Shown here in pieces: positions 1-7,798 of a stretch of DNA of 64,000 nt (positions are counted from its first letter, which is position 1; the number at the start of each line of letters is the position of its first letter). The DNA is from Faucicola osloensis_B (lineage in GTDB: Bacteria > Pseudomonadota > Gammaproteobacteria > Pseudomonadales > Moraxellaceae), in contig CAXORL010000001.1 in NCBI GenBank assembly GCA_964211495.1, positions 186,001-250,000 on the forward strand, written 5' to 3'. The notes beneath the pieces were generated by a model that worked only from the letters and a program-made list of their open reading frames with translations, had not been told where the DNA came from and made no database searches. Position numbers and translations under genes: made by a program.

Positions 1-27
1 CGGTAGTTGTCAATTTTAAGAAACTTT

Positions 28-63
28 TATTTAGTCTAATATTTGGTCTACTATTTAGTCTAA
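28..63. repeat. 12-bp degenerate tandem repeat, 3 units
   Basis: Three 12-bp units (28-39, 40-51, 52-63) follow the pattern TATTTRGTCTAM. They lie just downstream of the rsgA stop codon on the minus strand. No hairpin terminator for rsgA is visible here. The array belongs to a class of short-period repeats seen throughout the window. Confidence 0.75.
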
Positions 64-73
64 AATCGCAAGC

Positions 74-1144
74 TTAAAAATCCTGCGAGGCCGCTTCTTG
101 TTGTAGGAGCACCAAATTCTCCACCCGCCTTGCTAGCACCTGTCCATCTGTCATCGCCTGCCACATCGCACAATTGGGCGTGGACTCGGTATGTTTGCAA
201 TCTCGAAAACGGCAGTAGGGTGCAAGCGGCGCAAGCTCGATAAAGCCTTGCAAAATATCATCAGGTGTCAAATGCCAAAGCCCATATTCGCGAATACCGG
301 GTGTATCAATAATGGCGCCTTTGCTGAGCGCTATCGGGTCAAACGCTAAAAATCGACTGGTGGTAGTGGTATGTTGACCCAACTGTGAAATGGTTGAAAT
401 TTCATTGACTGATTGTCCCGCAGCAGGCAATAACTGGTTGACCAAGCTGCTTTTACCAACCCCTGATTGACCAGCAAAAATCACGTTCTTACCGGCAACC
501 GTGTTTTTTAGTTCGGTTAAGTCACCATTCGATTGGGTCACCAAGGTGGCATAGCCAAGCTGTTGATAGGCTGAAAGTAGCTCTGTCACGTCACTATGAC
601 TGCCATCTGCCAACAAATCGGCTTTATTTAAAATCAGCAATGGCGTGATGTCTGAGTGATGGCAAGCCACCAAATACCGATCAATCAGCTGGGCAGACGG
701 TAGCGGCAGCGGCGCAAATACGACTGCTAAAATATCAACATTGGCGGCGATGGGTTTGAGCTTGTGATAACGGTCGGGGCGGTTGATGATGCTTTGTCTA
801 TCATAAATCGCTTCAATGCGCCCAAGCCCTGTATTTGGGTCAGCGACAAAGCGGACTTTATCTCCAGTGGCAATCAGTGGCAAGTTGGTACGGGTATGAC
901 AACGCCAAACACTGTGCAGGGTGATGGGTTGCCAAAACGGTTCTGGCTCGTCAGCGGCGACAATCGGTTTTTCAGGCAGGGTTTGCGGTAAGCTAGTGGC
1001 TTGGACTTCGAGCTGCTTGCCGAAGTTTGCGACAACAATGCCATCCATCAGCTGGGCATCGTCCAGCACTTGCTGGGATTTTTGTTGTTTTTGGATGCGG
1101 CGGGTTTGCTGGTCAGTGAGTTTACGTTTACGGATTAACGCCAT
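74..1144 (-). CDS. rsgA: Small ribosomal subunit biogenesis GTPase RsgA
   Basis: RsgA is a circularly permuted GTPase that assists late maturation of the 30S subunit in the cytoplasm. The 356-residue protein has an N-terminal OB-fold region (about 35-115). The G motifs follow in permuted order: NKAD (G4, about 172), GQSGVGKSS (P-loop, about 226) and DTPG (G3, about 281). A C-terminal zinc knuckle, CRFRDCKHTESTPNC, follows (about 312-326). Length is typical of the family and the start is ATG. It is divergent from orn with a 184-bp gap that must hold both promoters. The rsgA-orn neighbourhood is common in gammaproteobacteria. Function is known for the family and motif support here is complete. 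Confidence 0.97.
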   Translation of the reverse strand: MALIRKRKLTDQQTRRIQKQQKSQQVLDDAQLMDGIVVANFGKQLEVQATSLPQTLPEKPIVAADEPEPFWQPITLHSVWRCHTRTNLPLIATGDKVRFVADPNTGLGRIEAIYDRQSIINRPDRYHKLKPIAANVDILAVVFAPLPLPSAQLIDRYLVACHHSDITPLLILNKADLLADGSHSDVTELLSAYQQLGYATLVTQSNGDLTELKNTVAGKNVIFAGQSGVGKSSLVNQLLPAAGQSVNEISTISQLGQHTTTTSRFLAFDPIALSKGAIIDTPGIREYGLWHLTPDDILQGFIELAPLAPYCRFRDCKHTESTPNCAMWQAMTDGQVLARRVENLVLLQQEAASQDF

Positions 1145-1328
1145 ACGCTATCTACTACATCAGCCACTAGGGGATTTTTTACCATACTAACACCTTATAA
1201 AATTCTGCAATACTTTCGGACATCACTACATGAGCACGCATGAGCAATCGCCAACAAAACCGATATTTTACCTGTAAAATCTGCTAAGATGGCGGATTAT
1301 TTGTTAAAGAGTATGAAAAGGCAACAGT

Positions 1329-1880
1329 ATGGCGGTTGATAAAAAACATCTGATTTGGATTGACCTTGAAATGACAGGTCTAGATACCCTCAACGATACC
1401 ATCATCGAGATAGCGACGATAGTGACTGACAGTGAACTCAATATCCTAGCCGAAGGTCCTGTGTTTGCCATCCATACCCCTGACATTGTGCTCAACAGCA
1501 TGGATGATTGGAACACGCGCCAACATGGGCAATCGGGGCTGATTGACCGTATTCGCCGTAGTAACGTGACGATGGCTCAAGCAGAAACCGAAACCATTGC
1601 ATTTTTGAGTAAATATGTCGAATCAGGACGCTCACCGATGTGTGGCAATTCGATTTGCCAAGACAGACGGTTTTTGGCACGTCAAATGCCAACGCTTGAG
1701 CGGTTTTTTCATTACCGCAATTTAGATGTGTCAACGGTCAAAGAGCTGGCTTATCGCTGGCGCCCCGATATTTTGTCAAGCTTTGAGAAAAAAGGTAATC
1801 ATTTGGCACTTGATGATATCCGTGATTCGATTCGTGAACTGCGCCACTATAAACAGCATTTTTTTAAGTTTATTGGTTAA
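1329..1880 (+). CDS. orn: Oligoribonuclease
   Basis: Orn is a DEDDh 3'-5' exonuclease that degrades 2-5 nt RNA fragments to mononucleotides, including pGpG from c-di-GMP turnover. The 183-residue length is normal. Visible family residues are the first acidic motif, WIDLEMTGLD (about 10-19), the NSICQDRRFL block (about 107-116) and HLALDDIRDSIREL near the C-terminus, which supplies the catalytic His and Asp. The ATG is preceded by AAAAGG about 8 bp upstream. It is transcribed away from rsgA. Confidence 0.97.
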   Translation: MAVDKKHLIWIDLEMTGLDTLNDTIIEIATIVTDSELNILAEGPVFAIHTPDIVLNSMDDWNTRQHGQSGLIDRIRRSNVTMAQAETETIAFLSKYVESGRSPMCGNSICQDRRFLARQMPTLERFFHYRNLDVSTVKELAYRWRPDILSSFEKKGNHLALDDIRDSIRELRHYKQHFFKFIG

Positions 1881-1984
1881 CAGTAAAATTTTTAAAACGA
1901 TACAATTCATATCATAATACTTGAAATTATCCAAAATTTTAGGCATCATAAGCTGACAAAAGGAATTTGTTAGGTTGACTTGGT

Positions 1985-2124
1985 ACAAGTAAATCGAGAT
2001 ACAAGTAAATCAGCACGAGTGTAAATCAGCAATAGTTGCGAGCCCATCGTCAAAAAACTGGTTGTATTAACTCAAATTTATTTTAAGCGGAATTTATTTT
2101 AAGTCAGCGTTATTTTAAGCCAGT
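1985..2124. repeat. Two adjacent 16-bp tandem repeat arrays
   Basis: The first array has three 16-bp units (1985-2000, 2001-2016, 2017-2032) built on ACAAGTAAATCAGCAC. The second has three units (2077-2092, 2093-2108, 2109-2124) built on TTTATTTTAAGYSRGM. The two arrays have different sequences but the same period and copy number. They occupy most of the gap between orn and the small ORF at 2182. No terminator hairpin was seen for orn. Confidence 0.8.
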
Positions 2125-2181
2125 GGGTGACCGTTAACACTGGCCTTATTCCTATATCATGGACGACATTAGGAGCCTGTC

Positions 2182-2337
2182 ATGGACAATCTTGACACCC
2201 AAACCCCGCAATCTGTTTATTTCTTTGGGGGTGAATCGGGTATGAACCATGCTGCCCCGTACACCGACAGCCATAACCGTGAAAAATTTAATCACATAAA
2301 CCCACGGCTTTTAACACCAACAAAAAAAACAGGTTAA
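2182..2337 (+). CDS. Small hypothetical protein (51 aa) ahead of the SDR gene
   Basis: A 51-codon ORF starts at ATG 2182 with a good Shine-Dalgarno sequence (AGGAG at 2171-2175, 6 bp spacing). It ends at TAA 2335-2337, only 10 bp before the SDR start codon, so the two genes could be translated from one transcript. The product starts MDNLDTQTPQSVYFFGG and is hydrophilic, with no signal peptide, membrane segment or motif that I recognise. It could be a real small protein, a leader peptide coupling translation into the SDR gene, or a chance ORF. The spacing and ribosome binding site favour one of the first two. Confidence 0.5.
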   Translation: MDNLDTQTPQSVYFFGGESGMNHAAPYTDSHNREKFNHINPRLLTPTKKTG

Positions 2338-2347
2338 CGGAAAAACA

Positions 2348-3112
2348 ATGCAAGTACAAAATAATACATTTTTGGTCACAGGCGGCGCGTCAGGTTTAGG
2401 TGAAGCGACAACCCGTTATTTGGTGGCGCATGGCGCAAATGTTATCATCGCCGATCTGAACCAAGAAGCCGGTGAGAAATTAGTGGCGAAATTGGGCGAT
2501 AAAGTGATTTTTGCAAAATGTGACGTCACCAGCGAAGCGGATGTCAAAAACGCGATTGAGGCGGGTGTGACCAAATTTGGTAAATTATCAGGGTCAATTA
2601 ACTGTGCTGGTATCGTGGTGGTACAAAAATTACTGGACAAAGAAGGCAACCCAGCCGATTTAACCACCTTTGCCCGTGGTATCCAGATTAACCTCATCGG
2701 CACTTTTAATGTGGCGCGACTGGCAGCGGCTGCGATGGCAAAAAATACTGCAGACAGCAACGAAGATAAAGGTGTGATTATCAACACCGCTTCAATTGCC
2801 GCATTTGATGGTCAGGTCGGGCAAGGCAGTTACTCGTCATCTAAAGCAGGTGTGGTGGGCTTAACCTTACCACTCGCGCGTGAGCTGCAGCGCCATCAAA
2901 TACGTATCATGACCATCGCCCCAGGGGTGTTCGGCACACCGATGATGGCAAGCCTGCCAGAAGCTGCTCGTACCAGTCTTGAGCAAGCCGTGCCTTTTCC
3001 AAAACGTTTGGGCAATCCAGAAGAATTTGCTAAATTGGTGGCACACATCATCGAAAATAGCTATCTTAATGGCGACGTCATTCGTTTGGACGGGGCTATT
3101 CGCATGGGTTAA
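2348..3112 (+). CDS. SDR-family dehydrogenase, 3-hydroxyacyl-CoA dehydrogenase type-2-like
   Basis: This is a classical short-chain dehydrogenase/reductase of 254 residues. The N-terminal Rossmann motif is TGGASGLG (about 12-19), followed by an ADL cofactor-specificity turn that suggests NAD. The catalytic set includes the Ser region NTASIA and YSSSK. The proline-rich loop IAPGVFGTPMM and the overall pattern resemble the 17-beta-HSD10 / 3-hydroxyacyl-CoA dehydrogenase type-2 group, which acts in fatty acid or branched-chain acyl-CoA oxidation. That substrate is inferred from resemblance only. The neighbours (51-aa ORF upstream, hemP downstream) give no pathway context. Confidence 0.85.
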   Translation: MQVQNNTFLVTGGASGLGEATTRYLVAHGANVIIADLNQEAGEKLVAKLGDKVIFAKCDVTSEADVKNAIEAGVTKFGKLSGSINCAGIVVVQKLLDKEGNPADLTTFARGIQINLIGTFNVARLAAAAMAKNTADSNEDKGVIINTASIAAFDGQVGQGSYSSSKAGVVGLTLPLARELQRHQIRIMTIAPGVFGTPMMASLPEAARTSLEQAVPFPKRLGNPEEFAKLVAHIIENSYLNGDVIRLDGAIRMG

Positions 3113-3177
3113 TTCAGGTGATTGTTGCCAGTAACTGCGCACAGTGACTGGCAACAGTGACTATCAACTTAGCCCTC

Positions 3178-3213
3178 TAAAAAAGCCACTCTGAGAAAGA
3201 TTGGCTTTTTTTA
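3178..3213. terminator. Bidirectional intrinsic terminator
   Basis: The arms AAAAAGCCA and TGGCTTTTT flank a loop of about 13 nt, with a T-run on both strands. It lies between the convergent SDR gene and hemP and can serve both. Confidence 0.75.
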
Positions 3214-3231
3214 TTAACAATTTCACGGGGA

Positions 3232-3396
3232 CTATTTGGTGAGTATTAGGCGGTTATTACGGGTCAATCGAAGACGGTATTCTTCGCCGTCATGCTGAAT
3301 ACGAATCTCTTTGGTCAGCGCAAATAAATGATTGGAATATAGTGTTGGCAAGGAACTTTGTTGGATGAGATTGGCGCGATTTAATAAGTGTAGCAT
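3232..3396 (-). CDS. hemP: Hemin uptake protein HemP family (54 aa)
   Basis: This 54-codon gene is read from the minus strand. The C-terminal half has the HemP pattern: EIRIQHDGEEYRLRLT followed by NRLILTK, matching the conserved 'I.H.G..Y.LR.T...KLILTK' of the family. ATG is at 3394-3396 with AAAGGAG 6 bp upstream. A near-consensus Fur box lies 46 bp upstream of the start, so iron-repressed expression is very likely. HemP genes often precede haem receptor genes, but here the gene is alone. HemP is known to matter for haem use in other proteobacteria, possibly by activating a receptor gene. The role here is inferred. Confidence 0.85.
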   Translation of the reverse strand: MLHLLNRANLIQQSSLPTLYSNHLFALTKEIRIQHDGEEYRLRLTRNNRLILTK

Positions 3397-3440
3397 GGGA
3401 TACTCCTTTTCTCTGTAAGATGGGCGAATAGTGTTTTTAA

Positions 3441-3461
3441 TTGATAATGATTATCATTTAT
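3441..3461. promoter_or_regulatory. Fur box
   Basis: The core TGATAATGATTATCA (3442-3456) is a perfect 7-1-7 palindrome and close to the classical Fur consensus GATAATGATAATCATTATC. It sits between divergent hemP and the Nudix gene. It is well placed to repress hemP. Whether it also affects the Nudix gene, whose -10-like element lies about 55 bp away, is not clear. Confidence 0.85.
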
Positions 3462-3514
3462 ATTTAATGGGTCGTCAAGTGACTTTTTTCACTTTTTCAT
3501 CAAATTTAATGCTT

Positions 3515-3520
3515 TATAAT
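3515..3520 (+). promoter_or_regulatory. Candidate -10 element TATAAT for the Nudix gene
   Basis: A perfect TATAAT overlaps the first in-frame ATG (3519). If it is used, that ATG would lie upstream of the transcription start, so translation would have to begin at the next ATG, 3549. The -35 region (about 3492-3497) is a poor match. Confidence 0.4.
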
Positions 3521-3548
3521 GAGTAACAATCAACAGTTTGAGAAAAAT

Positions 3549-4580
3549 ATGTCAAAAGTCGTCAATGTGGCAGTCGCGGTGATACATTTTAACAATCAAT
3601 ATCTACTGGGATTTCGCCATGCCAGTCAACACCAAGGCAATCGCTATGAGTTTGTCGGGGGGAAAATTGAACCAGATGAAACCACAACACAAGGGTTAAT
3701 CCGTGAAGTCCACGAAGAGATTGGTTTGGATATCGCGCAAAATACTGCAATCAAAATGGGGGTGATACGCCATGATTATGCTGATAAAACCGTGGCATTG
3801 CACGTTTTTAAAATTCAAGTGAGTCAAGCGCAGTTCGATGGGTTACAACAGGGTAAAGGCAAGGAAGGTCAAGCCGTCACATGGGTTCATCAGTCAGACT
3901 TGCTTGCCAATCAGTACCCGCTGCCCGATGCCAATGCCCGCATTTTAGAGTGGTTAAAATTGCCTAATACGATTTATATCACGCAGCCCTTAGATAGCTT
4001 CGTTGGTGTGGATATGTGGGTTGATTTTTATAGCCAAAAACTGCCCCAAGGTGCCCATTGTTATCTTCGCCCCCAAACCAGCCATGAAAATGCCACTGCT
4101 ATGATTGATGGCTTGTTAACGATGAGGGCGGATATTACCCCGATTATTCAATATGCAACACTTGAGCGCTTATTTGAGCACTTGCCTGAGCGCTTATTTC
4201 AGCGTTTAGATGCGTTGTTAAAAAACGGCATGGTGCATTTGAATCACCAACAACTCGTCACGCTGGACTTCTTAAATTTATCAAAAAATTATCGCTATTT
4301 TGCCAGTTGCCATGACCAACATAGCCTAAGCAGATTAAACACCTTGGCAACATCGCATACTGTGATGGGTTGTTTTTTATCCCCGGTGAAAGCCACTCCG
4401 ACACACCCAGAAACCTTTCAAAGTGGTGGCATGGGCTGGCAAACCTTGAGTGAATTGGCAAAAATCTGTGATGTGCCGGTGTTTGCGCTCGGCGGTGTGG
4501 AGCAGGCAGATTTAGCCACCGCCTATGAGCATGGGGCGGTGGGAATCGCGGGTATTCGGTTATTGGTCGACAAGGTATAA
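3549..4580 (+). CDS. Nudix (MutT-like) hydrolase fused to a thiamine-phosphate-synthase-like domain
   Basis: The N-terminal Nudix domain starts like MutT (VVNVAVAVIHFNNQYLLG). Its Nudix box reads GGKIEPDETTTQGLIREVHEEIG with the expected REVHEE core (about 39-61). The C-terminal half, from about 150, resembles a ThiE/TenI TIM barrel, ending with a phosphate-binding type loop, VFALGGVEQADLATAYEHGAVGIAGI. This fusion is common in Pseudomonas and Acinetobacter relatives. The Nudix half probably hydrolyses oxidised nucleotides such as 8-oxo-dGTP; the role of the ThiE-like half is unsettled. I prefer ATG 3549 over ATG 3519 because the latter overlaps a -10-like element and adds ten residues before the MutT-type start. 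Confidence 0.88.
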   Translation: MSKVVNVAVAVIHFNNQYLLGFRHASQHQGNRYEFVGGKIEPDETTTQGLIREVHEEIGLDIAQNTAIKMGVIRHDYADKTVALHVFKIQVSQAQFDGLQQGKGKEGQAVTWVHQSDLLANQYPLPDANARILEWLKLPNTIYITQPLDSFVGVDMWVDFYSQKLPQGAHCYLRPQTSHENATAMIDGLLTMRADITPIIQYATLERLFEHLPERLFQRLDALLKNGMVHLNHQQLVTLDFLNLSKNYRYFASCHDQHSLSRLNTLATSHTVMGCFLSPVKATPTHPETFQSGGMGWQTLSELAKICDVPVFALGGVEQADLATAYEHGAVGIAGIRLLVDKV

Positions 4581-4647
4581 AAATTAGCCAACAGGTTGAT
4601 TTTTTTGTTACAATTTGGTTACATATTTTGTGGCTAGTACTAGCGAT

Positions 4648-5217
4648 ATGCCAATCCTGTGGTTTAAATCCACCAAACATCATTTTTTATCATCCCGTGT
4701 CATGGCGATGGGGATGCTATTGGCGTGTTTTGCGTGGCTCATGCAGCTGTCAGGGCTGCTTGCGCCTTTATGGCTGGATAAGGTGACATTGGGACATGGG
4801 CTGTGCGTCAAACTCGAGCCGCTGCTTGTAAGTCGTCAATTAAGTTATCAATTAAACCACGAATTAAGCCACCAATCTTCTAAAGATTTATTCCGACAGC
4901 CGCATGCACACTACCATACCACCTCTACTCATCATGCTCAGCAACATTTAACCCATAAAACTCGTCAAGCCGACCCGCTAAACGACCCTCTAAACGATTT
5001 GGATAGCGATCACGCTGTATCCCATGATTGTAATATTTGTATGGCGTTATTGGCGTTTGAGATGCCAAAGTTTGATTTTGAGCTTGTGGTTCGCTTATTG
5101 TTAGCCTACACGATTTTGTTACAGGCGCTTTATCGCGCATGGTCTCGGCGCTTTGTGGCGTTTTTGCGCCCACCAAGCCGCGCTTCGCCAGCATTTCACC
5201 CTGATCTTTGTTATTAA
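4648..5217 (+). CDS. DUF2946-like membrane protein, His-rich
   Basis: The product has two hydrophobic segments: near the N-terminus (VMAMGMLLACFAWLMQL) and near the C-terminus (FELVVRLLLAYTILLQALY). Between them is a hydrophilic His-rich stretch. A Cys pair, HDCNICMALL, resembles the CxxC of DUF2946 proteins, which often sit beside TonB receptors or PepSY proteins and are suspected of metal handling. The next gene is a PepSY protein 89 bp downstream, which supports that idea. A 12-bp repeat codes for part of the linker. ATG 4648 is chosen; in-frame GTG 4630 and TTG 4615 are alternatives, and no strong ribosome binding site decides. Assignment is tentative. Confidence 0.6.
   Translation: MPILWFKSTKHHFLSSRVMAMGMLLACFAWLMQLSGLLAPLWLDKVTLGHGLCVKLEPLLVSRQLSYQLNHELSHQSSKDLFRQPHAHYHTTSTHHAQQHLTHKTRQADPLNDPLNDLDSDHAVSHDCNICMALLAFEMPKFDFELVVRLLLAYTILLQALYRAWSRRFVAFLRPPSRASPAFHPDLCY
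4834..4881 (+). repeat. 12-bp tandem repeat inside the DUF2946-like gene, 4 units
   Basis: Units 4834-4845, 4846-4857, 4858-4869 and 4870-4881 follow YRTCAATTAARY and encode RQLS, YQLN, HELS and HQSS. The period is a multiple of three, so the frame is kept. Confidence 0.7.
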
Positions 5218-5306
5218 TTTGTTTGCTGCCAATGACTTTTCTTAAGAATTTAAGAGAAGCGTTTGCTGTTGCAACAACCTTATTTAAACAACTTCAGTGA
5301 AATGTT

Positions 5307-6806
5307 ATGAAAAAATCTACAATCTCCAGTTATTACACCACCATTTGGCGGTGGCATTTTTATGCAGGGGTATTTGTCGCCCCATTTTTAATAGTTTTGG
5401 CGGCCACAGGGCTTGGCATGGTGCTGCTTGCCAACACGACGGGGCGTGACAATGACCGCGTCAAGGTCGTGCCAGAAGCCACCAGCGTACCGATTTCTAC
5501 CCAAGCCAAAAACGCCCTTGCGACTTTGCCAGATACTAAAGACGGGCTAGTCGCCCAATATACCGCCCCACGTAGTCAAGATACGGTGGCATTGTTTCGG
5601 GTTAAATCGCTAGAAAAACATATTGATAACATGGTTTTGGTAAATCCTTATACAGGGCAAGTGATAACAACTTTTCCTCGCCAAAGTAACCTGTATCACA
5701 AATTAGACAATTTTCATGGCGAATTGATGATGGGCAAAATTGGTGATTTTATCCAAGAGTTGACCGCTTCTTTGACGATTTTGCTGATTATTACAGGCAT
5801 TTTTTTGTGGTGGCAAAAAAATCCTTCAATGCAAAAGATGCTAATACCCAATAAAATAGATGACCTAAAAAAACGCTCAACCTTTCGCACCATTCATGCC
5901 ACGCTAGGCAGTTGGGTGGCGTTGGTATTGCTGTTTTTTTGTATTTCAGGCTTGGCGTGGGCAGGGATTTGGGGTGAAAAAATGGTGCAAGCGTGGAATC
6001 AGTTTCCCGCAGGAAAATGGGGTGTGGATCCGACCCCTGTTTCTATATTGCCCAATTCGCCACCGCAATCGATGCCTGCCACTTTGCCACAATCCACGCA
6101 AGGGCATATCCATGGGGCGGCGGGTGAGCAAGCAATCCACGTTCACACCCATGGCAATACGCTCAATGACGGCAAGACCAAAGAAGTACCTTGGGTACTG
6201 GAGTTCACCCCGATGCCCCGCAGTGGCACCTTGCTAGGCAAAGAGGGCTTACCAACGGGTATGCCAATTACGCTTTATAGCATGGATAATTACGCTAGCC
6301 AGTTGGGTTTTTTCGGACGTTATCAACTCAAATTACCGCAAGACGACAAAGGCGTATGGACGATGAGCCAAGATTCGATGAGTTATGATATGACACATCC
6401 GATGGCTGACCGCACCGTGCATGTTGACCGCTACACAGGCAAAATTTTGGCGGATATTCGCTATCAAGACTACAATGCGTTTGGCAAATTTATGGCAACA
6501 GGACTTGCCCTGCATATGGGTACAATGGGGTGGGCAAGTATCTTGGCAAATGTGTTATTTTGTCTAGCGGTGATAGTGATAAGTATCAGTGGTCTGGTGA
6601 TGTGGTGGCAACGCCGCCCCGCCAATACCAAAGGCTTACAAGCGCCCGCATCTGGCAAAAAACTGCCTGTTCCTTGGTCATTTGCAGGGCTGCTGCTCGT
6701 GGTGGCGTGTATTTTTCCGACAGCGATTATGGCGATAGGGGTGATAGCGATACTCGACTTTTTCGTATTGCAACGGGTCAAAAAATTGCAATCATTTTTT
6801 GCATAG
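5307..6806 (+). CDS. PepSY-associated transmembrane protein
   Basis: This 499-residue inner membrane protein has the PepSY-TM layout. It starts with TTIWRWHFYAGVFVAPFLIVLAATG (TM1) and has a TM2 near 165 ending LWWQ. TM3 near 205 follows FRTIHATLGSWVAL, and there are further TMs near 405 and 455. Large periplasmic loops carry PepSY-like stretches, including the VNPYTGQV and VDRYTGKIL repeats. Conserved His residues (WHFYAG, FHGE, HATLG, ALHMG) may bind haem. Relatives are thought to reduce ferric siderophores or to be iron-regulated flavoprotein-like reductases; that is inferred. A loop near 265-285 is unusually His-rich (HIHGAAGEQAIHVHTHG). It probably forms a unit with the preceding DUF2946-like gene. 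Confidence 0.85.
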   Translation: MKKSTISSYYTTIWRWHFYAGVFVAPFLIVLAATGLGMVLLANTTGRDNDRVKVVPEATSVPISTQAKNALATLPDTKDGLVAQYTAPRSQDTVALFRVKSLEKHIDNMVLVNPYTGQVITTFPRQSNLYHKLDNFHGELMMGKIGDFIQELTASLTILLIITGIFLWWQKNPSMQKMLIPNKIDDLKKRSTFRTIHATLGSWVALVLLFFCISGLAWAGIWGEKMVQAWNQFPAGKWGVDPTPVSILPNSPPQSMPATLPQSTQGHIHGAAGEQAIHVHTHGNTLNDGKTKEVPWVLEFTPMPRSGTLLGKEGLPTGMPITLYSMDNYASQLGFFGRYQLKLPQDDKGVWTMSQDSMSYDMTHPMADRTVHVDRYTGKILADIRYQDYNAFGKFMATGLALHMGTMGWASILANVLFCLAVIVISISGLVMWWQRRPANTKGLQAPASGKKLPVPWSFAGLLLVVACIFPTAIMAIGVIAILDFFVLQRVKKLQSFFA

Positions 6807-6816
6807 CGGTTTTTTA

Positions 6817-6857
6817 CCTAATCCTTTGCTTTTTAACGTCGTTATGCTTTTTAACTT
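6817..6857. repeat. 17-bp direct repeat, 2 units
   Basis: TTTGCTTTTTAACGTCG is followed directly by TTATGCTTTTTAACTTA, sharing the core TGCTTTTTAAC. It lies downstream of the PepSY gene. Confidence 0.5.
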
Positions 6858-6903
6858 AGTGGACTAACTGTTTACGCTGTGTACAATCTTTAACCTAATG
6901 AAA

Positions 6904-6927
6904 AACGCCCATAACCGTTTGGGCGTT
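6904..6927. terminator. Inverted repeat, possible terminator
   Basis: AACGCCCA and TGGGCGTT form an 8-bp stem with an 8-nt loop. The T-run is on the minus-strand side (AAAAA precedes the stem on the plus strand). On the plus strand only GCTGTTT follows, so termination of the PepSY transcript may be weak. Confidence 0.45.
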
Positions 6928-7066
6928 GCTGTTTGACAATAGCGTATGAGCTGTAACAACTGGCTGACAAAAAATGCCCCAATAGTCACCGTTTGAGCAT
7001 TTATTTTAGGCTAAAATGATTACTTTAACGCGCAATAAAACTGAGCAAAATAAGGTAATATACACA

Positions 7067-7672
7067 ATGAAACTAATGAGTAAAAAAACGTTAGCAGTGG
7101 CAGGTATTGCAGGCACATTGCTTGCGATGAGTGCTTGCTCCACCACCCCCACCAAAACCACCGCAACCGAAACCACCGCCAAGCCCACAGGCGTTGGTAA
7201 AGTTCAGGCGGTGCAAAGCGTTGATTTAAACCGTTATGCGGGGAAATGGTATGAAATCGCCCGGTTGCCGATGTTTTTTCAGCGTAACTGTGCCAGTGAT
7301 GTCACCGCCACTTACACCCTACAACCGACTGGCAAGGTGGAAGTCAATAACCAATGTATGGGCAAAGATGGCAAACCCATGCAAAGCATTGGTGAAGCCA
7401 GCAAAAATGGCGACAGTGGCAGTAAACTCAAAGTTACTTTCTTGCCGCAAGCATTGCGTTGGTTGCCTGTGGGTAAAGCCGACTATTGGGTGCTTGATTT
7501 AGATCCCAATTATAACCATGCGTTGGTGGGTACACCAAATCAAAAATACTTGTGGATTTTGTCACGCACGCCCACGATAGATGAAGCTACTTATCAAACA
7601 ATGGTCACTACTGCAAAATCTCAAGGCTACGATGTCAGTAAATTGCAAAAAACCGTACAACATAGCCGATAA
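7067..7672 (+). CDS. blc: Outer membrane lipocalin lipoprotein (Blc-like)
   Basis: Blc-type lipocalins are outer membrane lipoproteins that bind lipids or fatty acids, usually under envelope stress. The product has a lipoprotein signal peptide with lipobox LLAMSAC, giving a mature N-terminal Cys. A Thr-rich linker follows, then the lipocalin signature YAGKWYEIARLPMFFQRNC. DYWVLDLDPNYNHALVG and YLWILSRTP match later Blc strands. About 201 residues from ATG 7067. An AAGG lies 11 bp upstream. Earlier in-frame starts (7016) would put charged residues before the signal peptide and are unlikely. It ends in a strong terminator and so is probably monocistronic. Confidence 0.93.
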   Translation: MKLMSKKTLAVAGIAGTLLAMSACSTTPTKTTATETTAKPTGVGKVQAVQSVDLNRYAGKWYEIARLPMFFQRNCASDVTATYTLQPTGKVEVNNQCMGKDGKPMQSIGEASKNGDSGSKLKVTFLPQALRWLPVGKADYWVLDLDPNYNHALVGTPNQKYLWILSRTPTIDEATYQTMVTTAKSQGYDVSKLQKTVQHSR

Positions 7673-7708
7673 ACTCGCTAGTTGAAACACCCTGCTTTAA
7701 AATTGCTA

Positions 7709-7748
7709 AAACGCCTAAATTCCGTTACAATTTAGGCGTTTATTTTTT
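7709..7748 (+). terminator. Intrinsic terminator after blc
   Basis: A perfect 13-bp stem (AAACGCCTAAATT / AATTTAGGCGTTT) with a 7-nt loop is followed by TATTTTTT. Confidence 0.9.
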
Positions 7749-7798
7749 GCTGCATTTTCCACAGATTTTATTTTTCCTTCACAAAAAAAGGTCATACT

